Assembly: GCA_964346765.1 (NCBI GenBank)
Contig: CAYFWB010000002.1
Span: 142,829 to 206,828 of the forward strand
Reading direction: 5' to 3'
From: JBGSPQ01 sp964346765
GTDB taxonomy: Bacteria > Patescibacteriota > Gracilibacteria > UBA1369
Length of the DNA: 64,000 nt
Below the pieces are notes generated by a model that worked only from the letters and a program-made list of their open reading frames with translations, ran no database searches and had not been told where the DNA came from. Shown in pieces: positions 24,320 through 31,248 of this stretch. A program made the position numbers and the translations under genes. Within the stretch, counting starts at the first letter, position 1; every line of letters starts with the position of its first letter.

Positions 24320-24466
24320 TTATTTTTTAATCACGCAGGTTTTCGCGAGCATGTCATGCAGACCTCTTTTGTTTTTAGTGAAGCCTATCATTAAATAACC
24401 GATACAAACTGTTATTGTACTGACATAGTGTGATTTTTTTTTATGTATGCTTTGTTTATTGAGTTA
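24320..24466 (-). pseudogene. C-terminal remnant of an RDD-family membrane protein
   Basis: On the minus strand a frame of about 48 codons without a start codon ends at TAA (24322-24320). It encodes a hydrophobic stretch followed by LMIGFTKNKRGLHDMLAK and TCVIKK, which matches the usual C-terminus of RDD proteins (FTxxKxxLHDMxAGTxVV), membrane proteins of unknown transport role. The N-terminal part and the Arg-Asp-Asp region are missing, and the frame is closed upstream by TAG, so this is a decayed fragment. It overlaps the promoter region of the next gene. Confidence 0.55.
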
Positions 24467-24500
24467 TGATAGTATGGCTACCCGATTGATAAATAAAGGC

Positions 24501-25295
24501 ATGAAAATACTATTTATTGGTGACATATTCGCAAAGCCCGGACGACAGGCTGTTAAGAAGCTGTTGAAACCTCTTAAAGAGGAGTATAAAACTGACCTGG
24601 TGATTGCTAACGCAGAAAATATAAGACACGGGAAGGGCGTGGGAGAAGAGCAGCTTGATGAAATGATTGAAGCAGGTGTTGATTTTTTTACTTCGGGTAA
24701 TCATGTTTTTAAGAATAGAGGGATTATTCCTTTTCTGGATGATCCTAAGCTTCGCATTATAAGGCCGGCAAATTATCCGGAAGGGGTTCCGGGTAAAGGT
24801 TACAGGGTTATTCAAACTGCGCTGATGAAAAAAGTGCTGGTGGTGAATTTACTGGGTAGACTTTTTATCCGTGAAAACGCGGATTGTCCTTTTAGAACGA
24901 TGGATAAAATTTTACGGGAAACAAGCCACGAGAATCCGGAAGCGATTTTTGTTGATTTTCACGCCGAAGCGACTTCTGAAAAAATCGCGCTGGCGCAGTA
25001 TCTGGATGGGCGCGTTTCGGCTGTGATAGGTACTCACACGCATGTTGCAACGGCCGATGAAAGGATACTGGCGGGCGGCACGGCTTTTCAGTCGGACGCG
25101 GGTTTTGTGGGGTCGCTTGATTCTATTATCGGTCTTGAAAAAAAACCGATTATTGATCAATTTTTGACTCAATTACCGGTAAAGCATGAAATCGCGCGCG
25201 GTGAGATTATTTTAAATGCCACATTGATCGAAACGGAGAAGCCGAATAAAGCTTCTTCAATCGTTCGCGTGAAGCGCACTATCGACGAATATTAA
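24501..25295 (+). CDS. YmdB-type metallophosphoesterase (TIGR00282 family)
   Basis: A 264-residue phosphodiesterase related to Bacillus YmdB, which hydrolyses 2',3'-cyclic nucleotides and affects development and biofilms. Metal-binding motifs are GDIFAKPGR (Asp8), NAENIRHGKG, FTSGNHVF, DFHAEATSEK and GTHTHVATADE, covering the dinuclear site. The frame is open 18 codons upstream, but the family begins MKILFIGD, so ATG 24501 is preferred. It precedes the S41 protease gene by 21 bases, likely the same transcript. The substrate in this organism is unknown. Confidence 0.93.
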   Translation: MKILFIGDIFAKPGRQAVKKLLKPLKEEYKTDLVIANAENIRHGKGVGEEQLDEMIEAGVDFFTSGNHVFKNRGIIPFLDDPKLRIIRPANYPEGVPGKGYRVIQTALMKKVLVVNLLGRLFIRENADCPFRTMDKILRETSHENPEAIFVDFHAEATSEKIALAQYLDGRVSAVIGTHTHVATADERILAGGTAFQSDAGFVGSLDSIIGLEKKPIIDQFLTQLPVKHEIARGEIILNATLIETEKPNKASSIVRVKRTIDEY

Positions 25296-25316
25296 TTTTC
25301 ATGTCATAATTATAAT

Positions 25317-26603
25317 ATGAGCGGTTTTAAAAAATTTATAAGTTTTATTCTAGTCTTTGCTTTTGTCTTTCTGTTTGGATGGGAAAGCGCGAGCTACTAT
25401 ATTTTGAAGAAAACGGTTGAAGACAGAGAGGTTAAACAGGAAGATGTTTCGCCAATGGCGGCTTTTTCTAATTTGATAAGTGCGTCCGACTATGAATCGG
25501 ACAAGGCAGATATGACGATCTTCTGGACTGTCTGGCAGTTACTTGAAGACACATACGTTGATGAAACCGCTTTGAATAAGCAAACGATGGTTTATGGGGC
25601 GATCGCGGGCATGGTGGCGGCGCTTGATGATCCTTATACGGTTTATATGACGCCCGATGAGACCAAGGAGTTTGATCAGAATTTAAACGGCAAACTGGAG
25701 GGAATCGGAGCAGAACTTACGGTGAGAGATCAATCGCTGGTCGTTGTGACTCCTTTAAAAAATTCGCCGGCGGAAAAAGCGGGCTTAAAATCGGGTGATA
25801 TTGTTTATAAAATAGACGGCAATCTGGCGGCGGAAATGACTCTTTTTGACGCGATTATGAATATTCGCGGTGAACAGGGCACGCAAGTTGTTTTGACGAT
25901 AATACGGGAAGGTGTGGAGGAACCGTTTGATGTTCAGATTAAAAGAGATACGGTTAGCGTGGAAAGTGTTTATCTGGATGAGGTGGCTGACGGTATTTAT
26001 AATCTGAGTATTTATCAGTTTAATGACACTACACCGGCTGAATTTGACGCGAAAATTGAGGAAATTCTGAATTCCGACGCGAAGGGTTTGATTCTTGACC
26101 TGAGAAATAACGGCGGCGGCTATCTGGAAATTTCGGTTCATGTGCTTTCGCAGTTTATTGAAGGGACACAGGAAGCTGTCACTATTAAACGGCGCGAAGA
26201 ATCCGACAATGAAACCTTATATCTAAGAGGAAATCCAGCTTTACCGAATATTCCTATGGTTGTTTTAATAAACGAAGGATCAGCTTCCGCTTCCGAAATT
26301 GTGGCGGGTGCGTTGCAGGATTATGGGAGAGCTGTGATTATGGGTAAAGAGTCTTTTGGTAAGGGAAGCGTTCAGGAAGTGGATAAACTGAGTGATGGTT
26401 CGAGTATAAGATTGACGATTGCCAAATGGTATACTCCGAACGGCAATAATATTGATTACAAGGGTATTACTCCGGACATGGAAGTGCTTTATTATAAAGA
26501 GCCGGAGGATAAGGAGGCAGATGATGTTTTAGATGAAAGCGATATTACCGATGTTGAAGATAATCAGTTGAACGGCGCAATCGAATATTTGCAGAACCTC
26601 TAG
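25317..26603 (+). CDS. C-terminal processing peptidase (S41 family, PDZ domain)
   Basis: A 428-residue exported serine protease of the CtpA/Prc type. An N-terminal anchor lies at about residues 6-26 (FISFILVFAFVFLFGWESAS); a helical region follows, then a PDZ domain (about 110-200: GIGAELTVRDQSLVVVTPL, SGDIVYKIDG), and the S41 catalytic core with LILDLRNNGGGYL, the nucleophilic Ser in EGSASASEIVAGAL (about 323) and the general-base Lys in GKESFGKGSVQ (about 347). The Ser/Lys dyad is intact. It acts outside the membrane on unfolded or tail-marked proteins. It overlaps the convergent wHTH gene by 4 bases. Confidence 0.95.
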   Translation: MSGFKKFISFILVFAFVFLFGWESASYYILKKTVEDREVKQEDVSPMAAFSNLISASDYESDKADMTIFWTVWQLLEDTYVDETALNKQTMVYGAIAGMVAALDDPYTVYMTPDETKEFDQNLNGKLEGIGAELTVRDQSLVVVTPLKNSPAEKAGLKSGDIVYKIDGNLAAEMTLFDAIMNIRGEQGTQVVLTIIREGVEEPFDVQIKRDTVSVESVYLDEVADGIYNLSIYQFNDTTPAEFDAKIEEILNSDAKGLILDLRNNGGGYLEISVHVLSQFIEGTQEAVTIKRREESDNETLYLRGNPALPNIPMVVLINEGSASASEIVAGALQDYGRAVIMGKESFGKGSVQEVDKLSDGSSIRLTIAKWYTPNGNNIDYKGITPDMEVLYYKEPEDKEADDVLDESDITDVEDNQLNGAIEYLQNL

Positions 26604-26914
26604 TTATTGCTGTCACAAAGCATGTATCCGAATCCGTGAACTGTCTTTATGGAACAGTTCTTTTTACATTCTTTCAGTTTTTTTCTGAGTCCTGCAACGT
26701 GTACTTCCAGAGTTTTACTGGTGGTGTTGGCATTGTAATGCCATACATACTCCAGAATCGTAAGCTTGTTTAATACCCGGTCTTTATTGCGAATCATGAA
26801 TTCAAGTAATTCATATTCTTTTCTTCTAAGATCCAACATTTGTCCTTTATAACAAGCTATTTGTTGATCCGGTATGATAGTGATATCGCCCAAAGTGAGT
26901 GATTGATTTTGCAT
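26600..26914 (-). CDS. Stand-alone OmpR/PhoB-type winged-helix DNA-binding protein
   Basis: At 104 residues this is only the C-terminal DNA-binding domain of an OmpR-family regulator: LTLGDITIIPDQQIACYKG, LDLRRKEYELLEFMIRN, VLNKLTILEYVWHYN, TLEVHVAGLRKKL and IKTVHGFGYML follow the Trans_reg_C pattern in order. The receiver domain is absent and the ATG at 26914 is not preceded by any coding sequence for one, so it is a true orphan domain or a truncated gene. Three Cys near the end (KECKKNC, LCDSNN) are unusual. No histidine kinase is nearby. Targets unknown. Confidence 0.88.
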   Translation of the reverse strand: MQNQSLTLGDITIIPDQQIACYKGQMLDLRRKEYELLEFMIRNKDRVLNKLTILEYVWHYNANTTSKTLEVHVAGLRKKLKECKKNCSIKTVHGFGYMLCDSNN

Positions 26915-27012
26915 GCTTTATAGTTAAAAACTAATAGAGGAGCTTAATTTAGCTCTACTTGATTAGAATTTCTTTAAAATTTGATTAAAAAAAACTAAAT
27001 TAATCTTTAACC

Positions 27013-27041
27013 TTGTGGGCTTAAATATATTTTTGTATATT
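27013..27041 (+). promoter_or_regulatory. Promoter of tRNA-Ser(UGA)
   Basis: TTGTGG (27013-27018), 17-base spacer, TATATT (27036-27041), 9 bases before the mature 5' end. Confidence 0.55.
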
Positions 27042-27050
27042 AGCGCCTGT

Positions 27051-27140
27051 GGAGAGATGGCTGAGTGGTCGAAAGCGGCGGTCTTGAAAACCGTTAGGGG
27101 CGCAAGCTCCTCGGGGGTTCGAATCCCTCTCTCTCCGCCA
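27051..27140 (+). tRNA. tRNA-Ser (anticodon UGA)
   Basis: A class II tRNA of 90 bases with encoded CCA. The acceptor arms GGAGAGA and TCTCTCC pair; the anticodon loop CTTGAAA gives UGA (reads UCN); the long variable arm is GGGGCGCAAGCTCCTC; the T-loop is GTTCGAATC. It stands alone, convergent with the following protein gene. Confidence 0.95.
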
Positions 27141-27175
27141 ATATTATCATCTAGAAACAGCTTGTGTATATTGAT

Positions 27176-29731
27176 TTAGGCGAAAAATGATTTTACTTTC
27201 GCGGCGGCACGTGAAAACCAACTTTTTTTAACGGGAGGCTGTTTAACGGGAGGTTGTTCCTGTTCGGAGACTTTAACTTTATTCTTTGTCTGGACAAAAG
27301 GTTTTTCGTTAAAAAACAGGTCTTCTTCCGTCAGTTCCACGTATTCTTCACCGGTTATTTCGATTTCAGGGCTGTCGTCCTCTTGTAGATTATCTTCGTT
27401 GAGTTCAACGCACTTTTCACCCGTTATTTCTATTTGCGGTGTATCGTCTTCAATAAGCAGTTGCTCCGGATCCACATATTCTTCTTCGGTTACTTCGATC
27501 TCCGGAGTATCGTCTTCCATTAATTCTTCCAGGTTTACATATTCTTCACCGGTAACTTCGATCTCGGGCGCGTTTTCGCCAGGCAGGTACCATCCTGAAT
27601 CTAGTTCGTCAAGTTTATCCAGGTCAAATAAGCCTGTAGGTGACGGTTCAGGAACGTAATTAATAGGTATAGCGCCACCTTTGGAAGGAGCCACGGTGTT
27701 TTCTATTTCGGGTTCGGGTGTCGATTTAATGTCAGTACGGTAAATCGGCACAACGCATGCTCTTAACATGTCGCTGATTGAGTTATTTCCTCCGGATCTG
27801 ATGTATCTTTCTATAGATCCGGCCACCGCCGGTGATCCGTCAACTTTGTTTTGCGCCTTTTGAACAGCCGCCTGGCGGTGCAATCTTTTGAAAAATTCGG
27901 TTGTCACGTAACCGCTGTCCCCCCTTTTGAAAGGATCTTCCTCTATGTTTTCAAGTGTTTTTACTACGGTGGTATGAAATGCCGGCGCGCCCCCTTTGTC
28001 CAAATAATTGTGGGTAAAGACCTCAAAAGGATGGCAGGCCGCTGTGGTAATTTTGTAACCCGCGATGTTTTCGGGGGGTACTGTGCGAACTATATTTTTA
28101 ATTCCTTCTGCCATTATTCTAATTTGCCGGTAACTTCCATCTTCCATTAAATTTTCGTCATCCAAGCTTGCGATACCTTCCTTGATTTCTTTTTCCAATC
28201 TATCCAGACTATTCAAATACATTGAAAATGCTTTTTGTGAGAAAGCGCTTGTGGCGGTTTTTATACCGGCTTCTAGGAATTCCCTCAGTACTTTTAATCT
28301 TAATTCGTTGGTCGTTTCATTACCATTCAATTCGACTTCCGTGCTGCCCGCGGCGTAATTCAGATCCGCCTGGAAAGCATGCATTCCTTTAAAGTTTTGA
28401 AGATATCGAGCATAGTCCGCGTGATCGGTATTTACTGTATATTTAACGGGCGATGCCGCTTCTTCTTCGATTGTTTGGGTAGGCTTTTCGCTGTCGGCAG
28501 TTGTTTTTTCGTTTTTTGATTCTTTATCGGCAGTAGTTGTCGCCACAGAAACGTTCAGATCATCCTGAGAACAGTTATTTACGGCGGAATGACCGATTAA
28601 ACCTGCGGCTATAACCGCCGCTCCGGCCCCCAACGTTGTCCATAATTTACGCCGTATGGATTTTTTTACTCTGAATGGATTTTCGGTTATTTCCGAATCA
28701 ATTTCAGGTTCAGGAGCATTTGGATCTTTGCTAAATTCAGAAACTGTTTGTGTTTGATTTTCACCTGCAATATCTTTCTCTGATGATTGAACAGTTCCGT
28801 CTTGTTGTGTCTTCGGTTTTGGTGTCGAGGCTGATGTCCGTTTTTCAATAAAAGAAGCAGGTTCGTTTGTTTGAATAGTTGGCTTAGCAGATAAATTATC
28901 CGCATCTTTTAAGTCACTATTTGTAGAATTGGGATTTATTCTTCCCGGATTAATTGTCCTAGTTCCGGGTTTGTTAGTTGAATTTTCGAAACCCGGTCTG
29001 TTATTAACCCGAGTTGTTTCTTCCTGATCACCCTCCACTTTCGGATCGATTTCAGCCAGACTGACCCTGCTTTGTCTTGCGCCCAGCATGGCCTGCTGTA
29101 AAATTTTTTCATAAGTCGTAATTCCGCTTTTGTCTTCATTGCTGCGTCTGGGTATAAGTCTTTGCGTTGTAATCGGACGTATTTCTCTGTATACGCTCGA
29201 CTTTAAGGCAGGGCGTGTAAGATGGATAGGGTCGGAGATGTTGAGCTCAATTCCATATTCCGAAAAAATAGAGTTTGTAATATGCGCGTTTAACGCGGAA
29301 TCTTTGAGTAAATCAAATAATTCAGCCAGCATATCCGCGATTTCTTCGCTTACAGCCTGCGCCAACATGGCCAGGTCGTTTATTTCGTTTTTTATAGCTT
29401 TGACCTTGGGGGATTCGTCATTAGGGTTTTCAGGTTGTTCCTCTTTCACTACTGCGACTATTCGCTCCTGTTTGGTTTTGAATTGTCTTTTCAGTTCCTT
29501 GGTTACGACTTTTATATCTCTGAACAGATCATCAAAAAGCCCGGTTGTTTCATGAAAGTGTTCTGATATCACTCCTGAATCAAGTGAAAAGTTGTTTTTT
29601 AAACTTATCTCTTTAATACGATCCGCAGTCCTCATCCAGCTACTCTTTTTTTCTTTTACAAAAAGGCAAAGTTCAGAATAATTCATCGTTTCCGAATTTT
29701 GCTCGCGGTTATTATTTGAGTCAATTTTCAT
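27176..29731 (-). CDS. Large membrane-anchored protein with acidic C-terminal repeats
   Basis: I do not recognise this 851-residue protein. Residues 1-200 are helical and charged; 200-355 are Asn/Thr/Pro/Glu-rich and look disordered; one hydrophobic helix lies at about 362-383 (TTLGAGAAVIAAGLIGHSAV) just after a basic KKSIRRK, so the N-terminus is probably cytoplasmic and the C-terminus outside. Residues 440-660 form a soluble helical domain. Near the end (about 715-810) a unit of roughly 25 residues with core PEIEVTGEEYV occurs four times, separated by acidic EDD linkers. The extreme C-terminus is basic (KKSWFSRAAAKVKSF). A consensus-like promoter lies at 29757-29784. A surface or cell-contact role is inference. 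Confidence 0.75.
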   Translation of the reverse strand: MKIDSNNNREQNSETMNYSELCLFVKEKKSSWMRTADRIKEISLKNNFSLDSGVISEHFHETTGLFDDLFRDIKVVTKELKRQFKTKQERIVAVVKEEQPENPNDESPKVKAIKNEINDLAMLAQAVSEEIADMLAELFDLLKDSALNAHITNSIFSEYGIELNISDPIHLTRPALKSSVYREIRPITTQRLIPRRSNEDKSGITTYEKILQQAMLGARQSRVSLAEIDPKVEGDQEETTRVNNRPGFENSTNKPGTRTINPGRINPNSTNSDLKDADNLSAKPTIQTNEPASFIEKRTSASTPKPKTQQDGTVQSSEKDIAGENQTQTVSEFSKDPNAPEPEIDSEITENPFRVKKSIRRKLWTTLGAGAAVIAAGLIGHSAVNNCSQDDLNVSVATTTADKESKNEKTTADSEKPTQTIEEEAASPVKYTVNTDHADYARYLQNFKGMHAFQADLNYAAGSTEVELNGNETTNELRLKVLREFLEAGIKTATSAFSQKAFSMYLNSLDRLEKEIKEGIASLDDENLMEDGSYRQIRIMAEGIKNIVRTVPPENIAGYKITTAACHPFEVFTHNYLDKGGAPAFHTTVVKTLENIEEDPFKRGDSGYVTTEFFKRLHRQAAVQKAQNKVDGSPAVAGSIERYIRSGGNNSISDMLRACVVPIYRTDIKSTPEPEIENTVAPSKGGAIPINYVPEPSPTGLFDLDKLDELDSGWYLPGENAPEIEVTGEEYVNLEELMEDDTPEIEVTEEEYVDPEQLLIEDDTPQIEITGEKCVELNEDNLQEDDSPEIEITGEEYVELTEEDLFFNEKPFVQTKNKVKVSEQEQPPVKQPPVKKSWFSRAAAKVKSFFA

Positions 29732-29756
29732 AAGTTTGATGCATTAGAGGTTATAC

Positions 29757-29784
29757 TTTATATCACGTTTTCACCTACAGTCAA
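29757..29784 (-). promoter_or_regulatory. Promoter of the 851-residue protein gene
   Basis: Minus strand TTGACT (29784-29779), 16-base spacer, TATAAA (29762-29757), about 25 bases before the start codon. Confidence 0.65.
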
Positions 29785-29847
29785 AAACTATCATCTCTCC
29801 CATTATTTATAATAAAAAAGAATAATAATTAATTACCTTTTTTGGGA

Positions 29848-29875
29848 TTGAATTTTGCTCGGTTATCATTATAAT
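29848..29875 (+). promoter_or_regulatory. Promoter of the 29906 gene
   Basis: TTGAAT (29848-29853), 16-base spacer, TATAAT (29870-29875). It is back to back with the promoter at 29757-29784. Confidence 0.65.
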
Positions 29876-29905
29876 TTTCATTATAGATAATACTAATTTG
29901 TTGTC

Positions 29906-30529
29906 ATGAAAGAAATGAAGGCTAATTCTGAAAAAGAGCGAACCGGTATTGAATCGATGAAGGATCTGCAAGAAAAAACGCAAACGGCACGTTTAAATAA
30001 TGTAAATTCAGCATCCAGTATTTATGATCTGGTTTACATGAACAGTGCTATCACCGGGGCAAATGTCAGCAGGCAAACCTGCGTGGCTTTACTTGAACAA
30101 ATGGAAGAATGGAACTTTCTGCCTTTAAGACTGCGAAACAGTATCATGGAAGATATTTTAGCTATTATGACAGAGCAAACATTGCCACCTTATGAGGCTG
30201 TCTGGGAAAAAATTCACAATCATCCTTTATATGTTCGATATAGAAGTGGCGAAATGCCCGCGGTTTCGGTGCAGGAATCAATTCAGGAATCTGACGAAAA
30301 TGAAAAAAGAAACAGTGATATTGCCCAGTTGCGCATGAGAACCTCAAGAGAAGCGCAATTCGTAACGGCGTTAAATGAGGAATATCTGCAATTCCACATT
30401 GAGGAAGCTCCAACTGAATCCCAAAAAATTACACCTATACCTCATGGAAAAGATGATCAAAAAAAATCTGATTACAGATGGGATCAATCTGGTCCCCGCT
30501 ATTCGCATACTTCTAAGAAGAGGGCATAA
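29906..30529 (+). CDS. Hypothetical soluble protein
   Basis: A 207-residue charged, helical protein without membrane segments or recognised domain. The first 100 residues contain two predicted helices around SIYDLVYMNSAITGANV and TCVALLEQMEEW; the last third is acidic then basic, ending in SHTSKKRA. It is divergent from the 851-residue protein gene and shares its intergenic region, which could mean joint regulation. Its 3' end overlaps the convergent nitroreductase gene by 17 bases. Function unknown. Confidence 0.65.
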   Translation: MKEMKANSEKERTGIESMKDLQEKTQTARLNNVNSASSIYDLVYMNSAITGANVSRQTCVALLEQMEEWNFLPLRLRNSIMEDILAIMTEQTLPPYEAVWEKIHNHPLYVRYRSGEMPAVSVQESIQESDENEKRNSDIAQLRMRTSREAQFVTALNEEYLQFHIEEAPTESQKITPIPHGKDDQKKSDYRWDQSGPRYSHTSKKRA

Positions 30530-31118
30530 ATTGACCTTCCATGATTATCTGATCGAGATTATTTCTTGAAGACGGTTTTTCGTTTTGTTGCATATCTTCC
30601 GGTAATTTTTCGGGTGAGTCTTTTATTCCGATGGCGCACATAGCTTCGATATTGTAGTCATCGGGGATTTTTAACTCGATTCTAGCTTTTTCATAATCAA
30701 AACCCGACATTCCGTGCGCGTAGTAACCTTTTGCGGTGGCTTCCAGAGCGAGGTTTTGCCAGGCCGCCCCGGTGTCGAAGCTGTGGGTGCGGTTAGGTTT
30801 GTTCTTGTATGTAAAGTTTTGACGCGACACTATGACGACCAAGGCGGCCGTGTTTTTTGCCCACTTTTGATTAAATTCATCCATCAGATTAAATATTTTT
30901 GCCCAATGCGGGGTATTTTTTCTGGCGTAGATGAATCGCCAGGGCTGATCATTAAAAGCGGATGGCGCCCATTTGGCAGCCTCAAAAATACTCATTAAAT
31001 CCTCTTCAGGAATTTCTTCACCTGTAAAAGAGCGGGGCGACCAGCGGTTCAGTATGAAAGGTGAAATTGCGTACTCCGGATATCTGTTTTTGCCTACTTC
31101 GGGTTTGATTAATTCCAT
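30513..31118 (-). CDS. Nitroreductase-family FMN oxidoreductase
   Basis: A 201-residue flavoprotein of the nitroreductase fold that uses NAD(P)H to reduce nitro compounds, quinones or other acceptors. The FMN phosphate-binding start RWSPRSFTGEEIPEEDLM, the segment AAKWAPSAFNDQPWRF, and the later TGAAWQNLALEATAKGYYAHGM and PDDYNIEAMCAIGI are characteristic. The length fits the small (about 200-residue) group. Physiological substrate unknown. It has its own promoter and is not in an operon. Confidence 0.92.
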   Translation of the reverse strand: MELIKPEVGKNRYPEYAISPFILNRWSPRSFTGEEIPEEDLMSIFEAAKWAPSAFNDQPWRFIYARKNTPHWAKIFNLMDEFNQKWAKNTAALVVIVSRQNFTYKNKPNRTHSFDTGAAWQNLALEATAKGYYAHGMSGFDYEKARIELKIPDDYNIEAMCAIGIKDSPEKLPEDMQQNEKPSSRNNLDQIIMEGQFMPSS

Positions 31119-31149
31119 AATCGATTTTCGAATTAGCGTTTAATGTCTA

Positions 31150-31178
31150 ACTATATTTTACAAAGTTTTTTCAGTCAA
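31150..31178 (-). promoter_or_regulatory. Promoter of the nitroreductase gene
   Basis: Minus strand TTGACT (31178-31173), 17-base spacer, TATAGT (31155-31150), start about 25 bases before the ATG. Confidence 0.65.
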
Positions 31179-31196
31179 ATTTCATTGTTCCCATTC

Positions 31197-31227
31197 AAAA
31201 AGGGCGGAATGATCCGCCCTTTTTTTT
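31197..31227 (-). terminator. Terminator after the SLH/beta-propeller gene
   Basis: AGGGCGGA and TCCGCCCT form an 8-bp stem with a four-base loop, flanked by an A-run and a T8 run, so it can act in both directions; the only gene ending toward it is the minus-strand SLH gene. Confidence 0.8.
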
Positions 31228-31248
31228 AACAATGGATCCAGAATGTTA

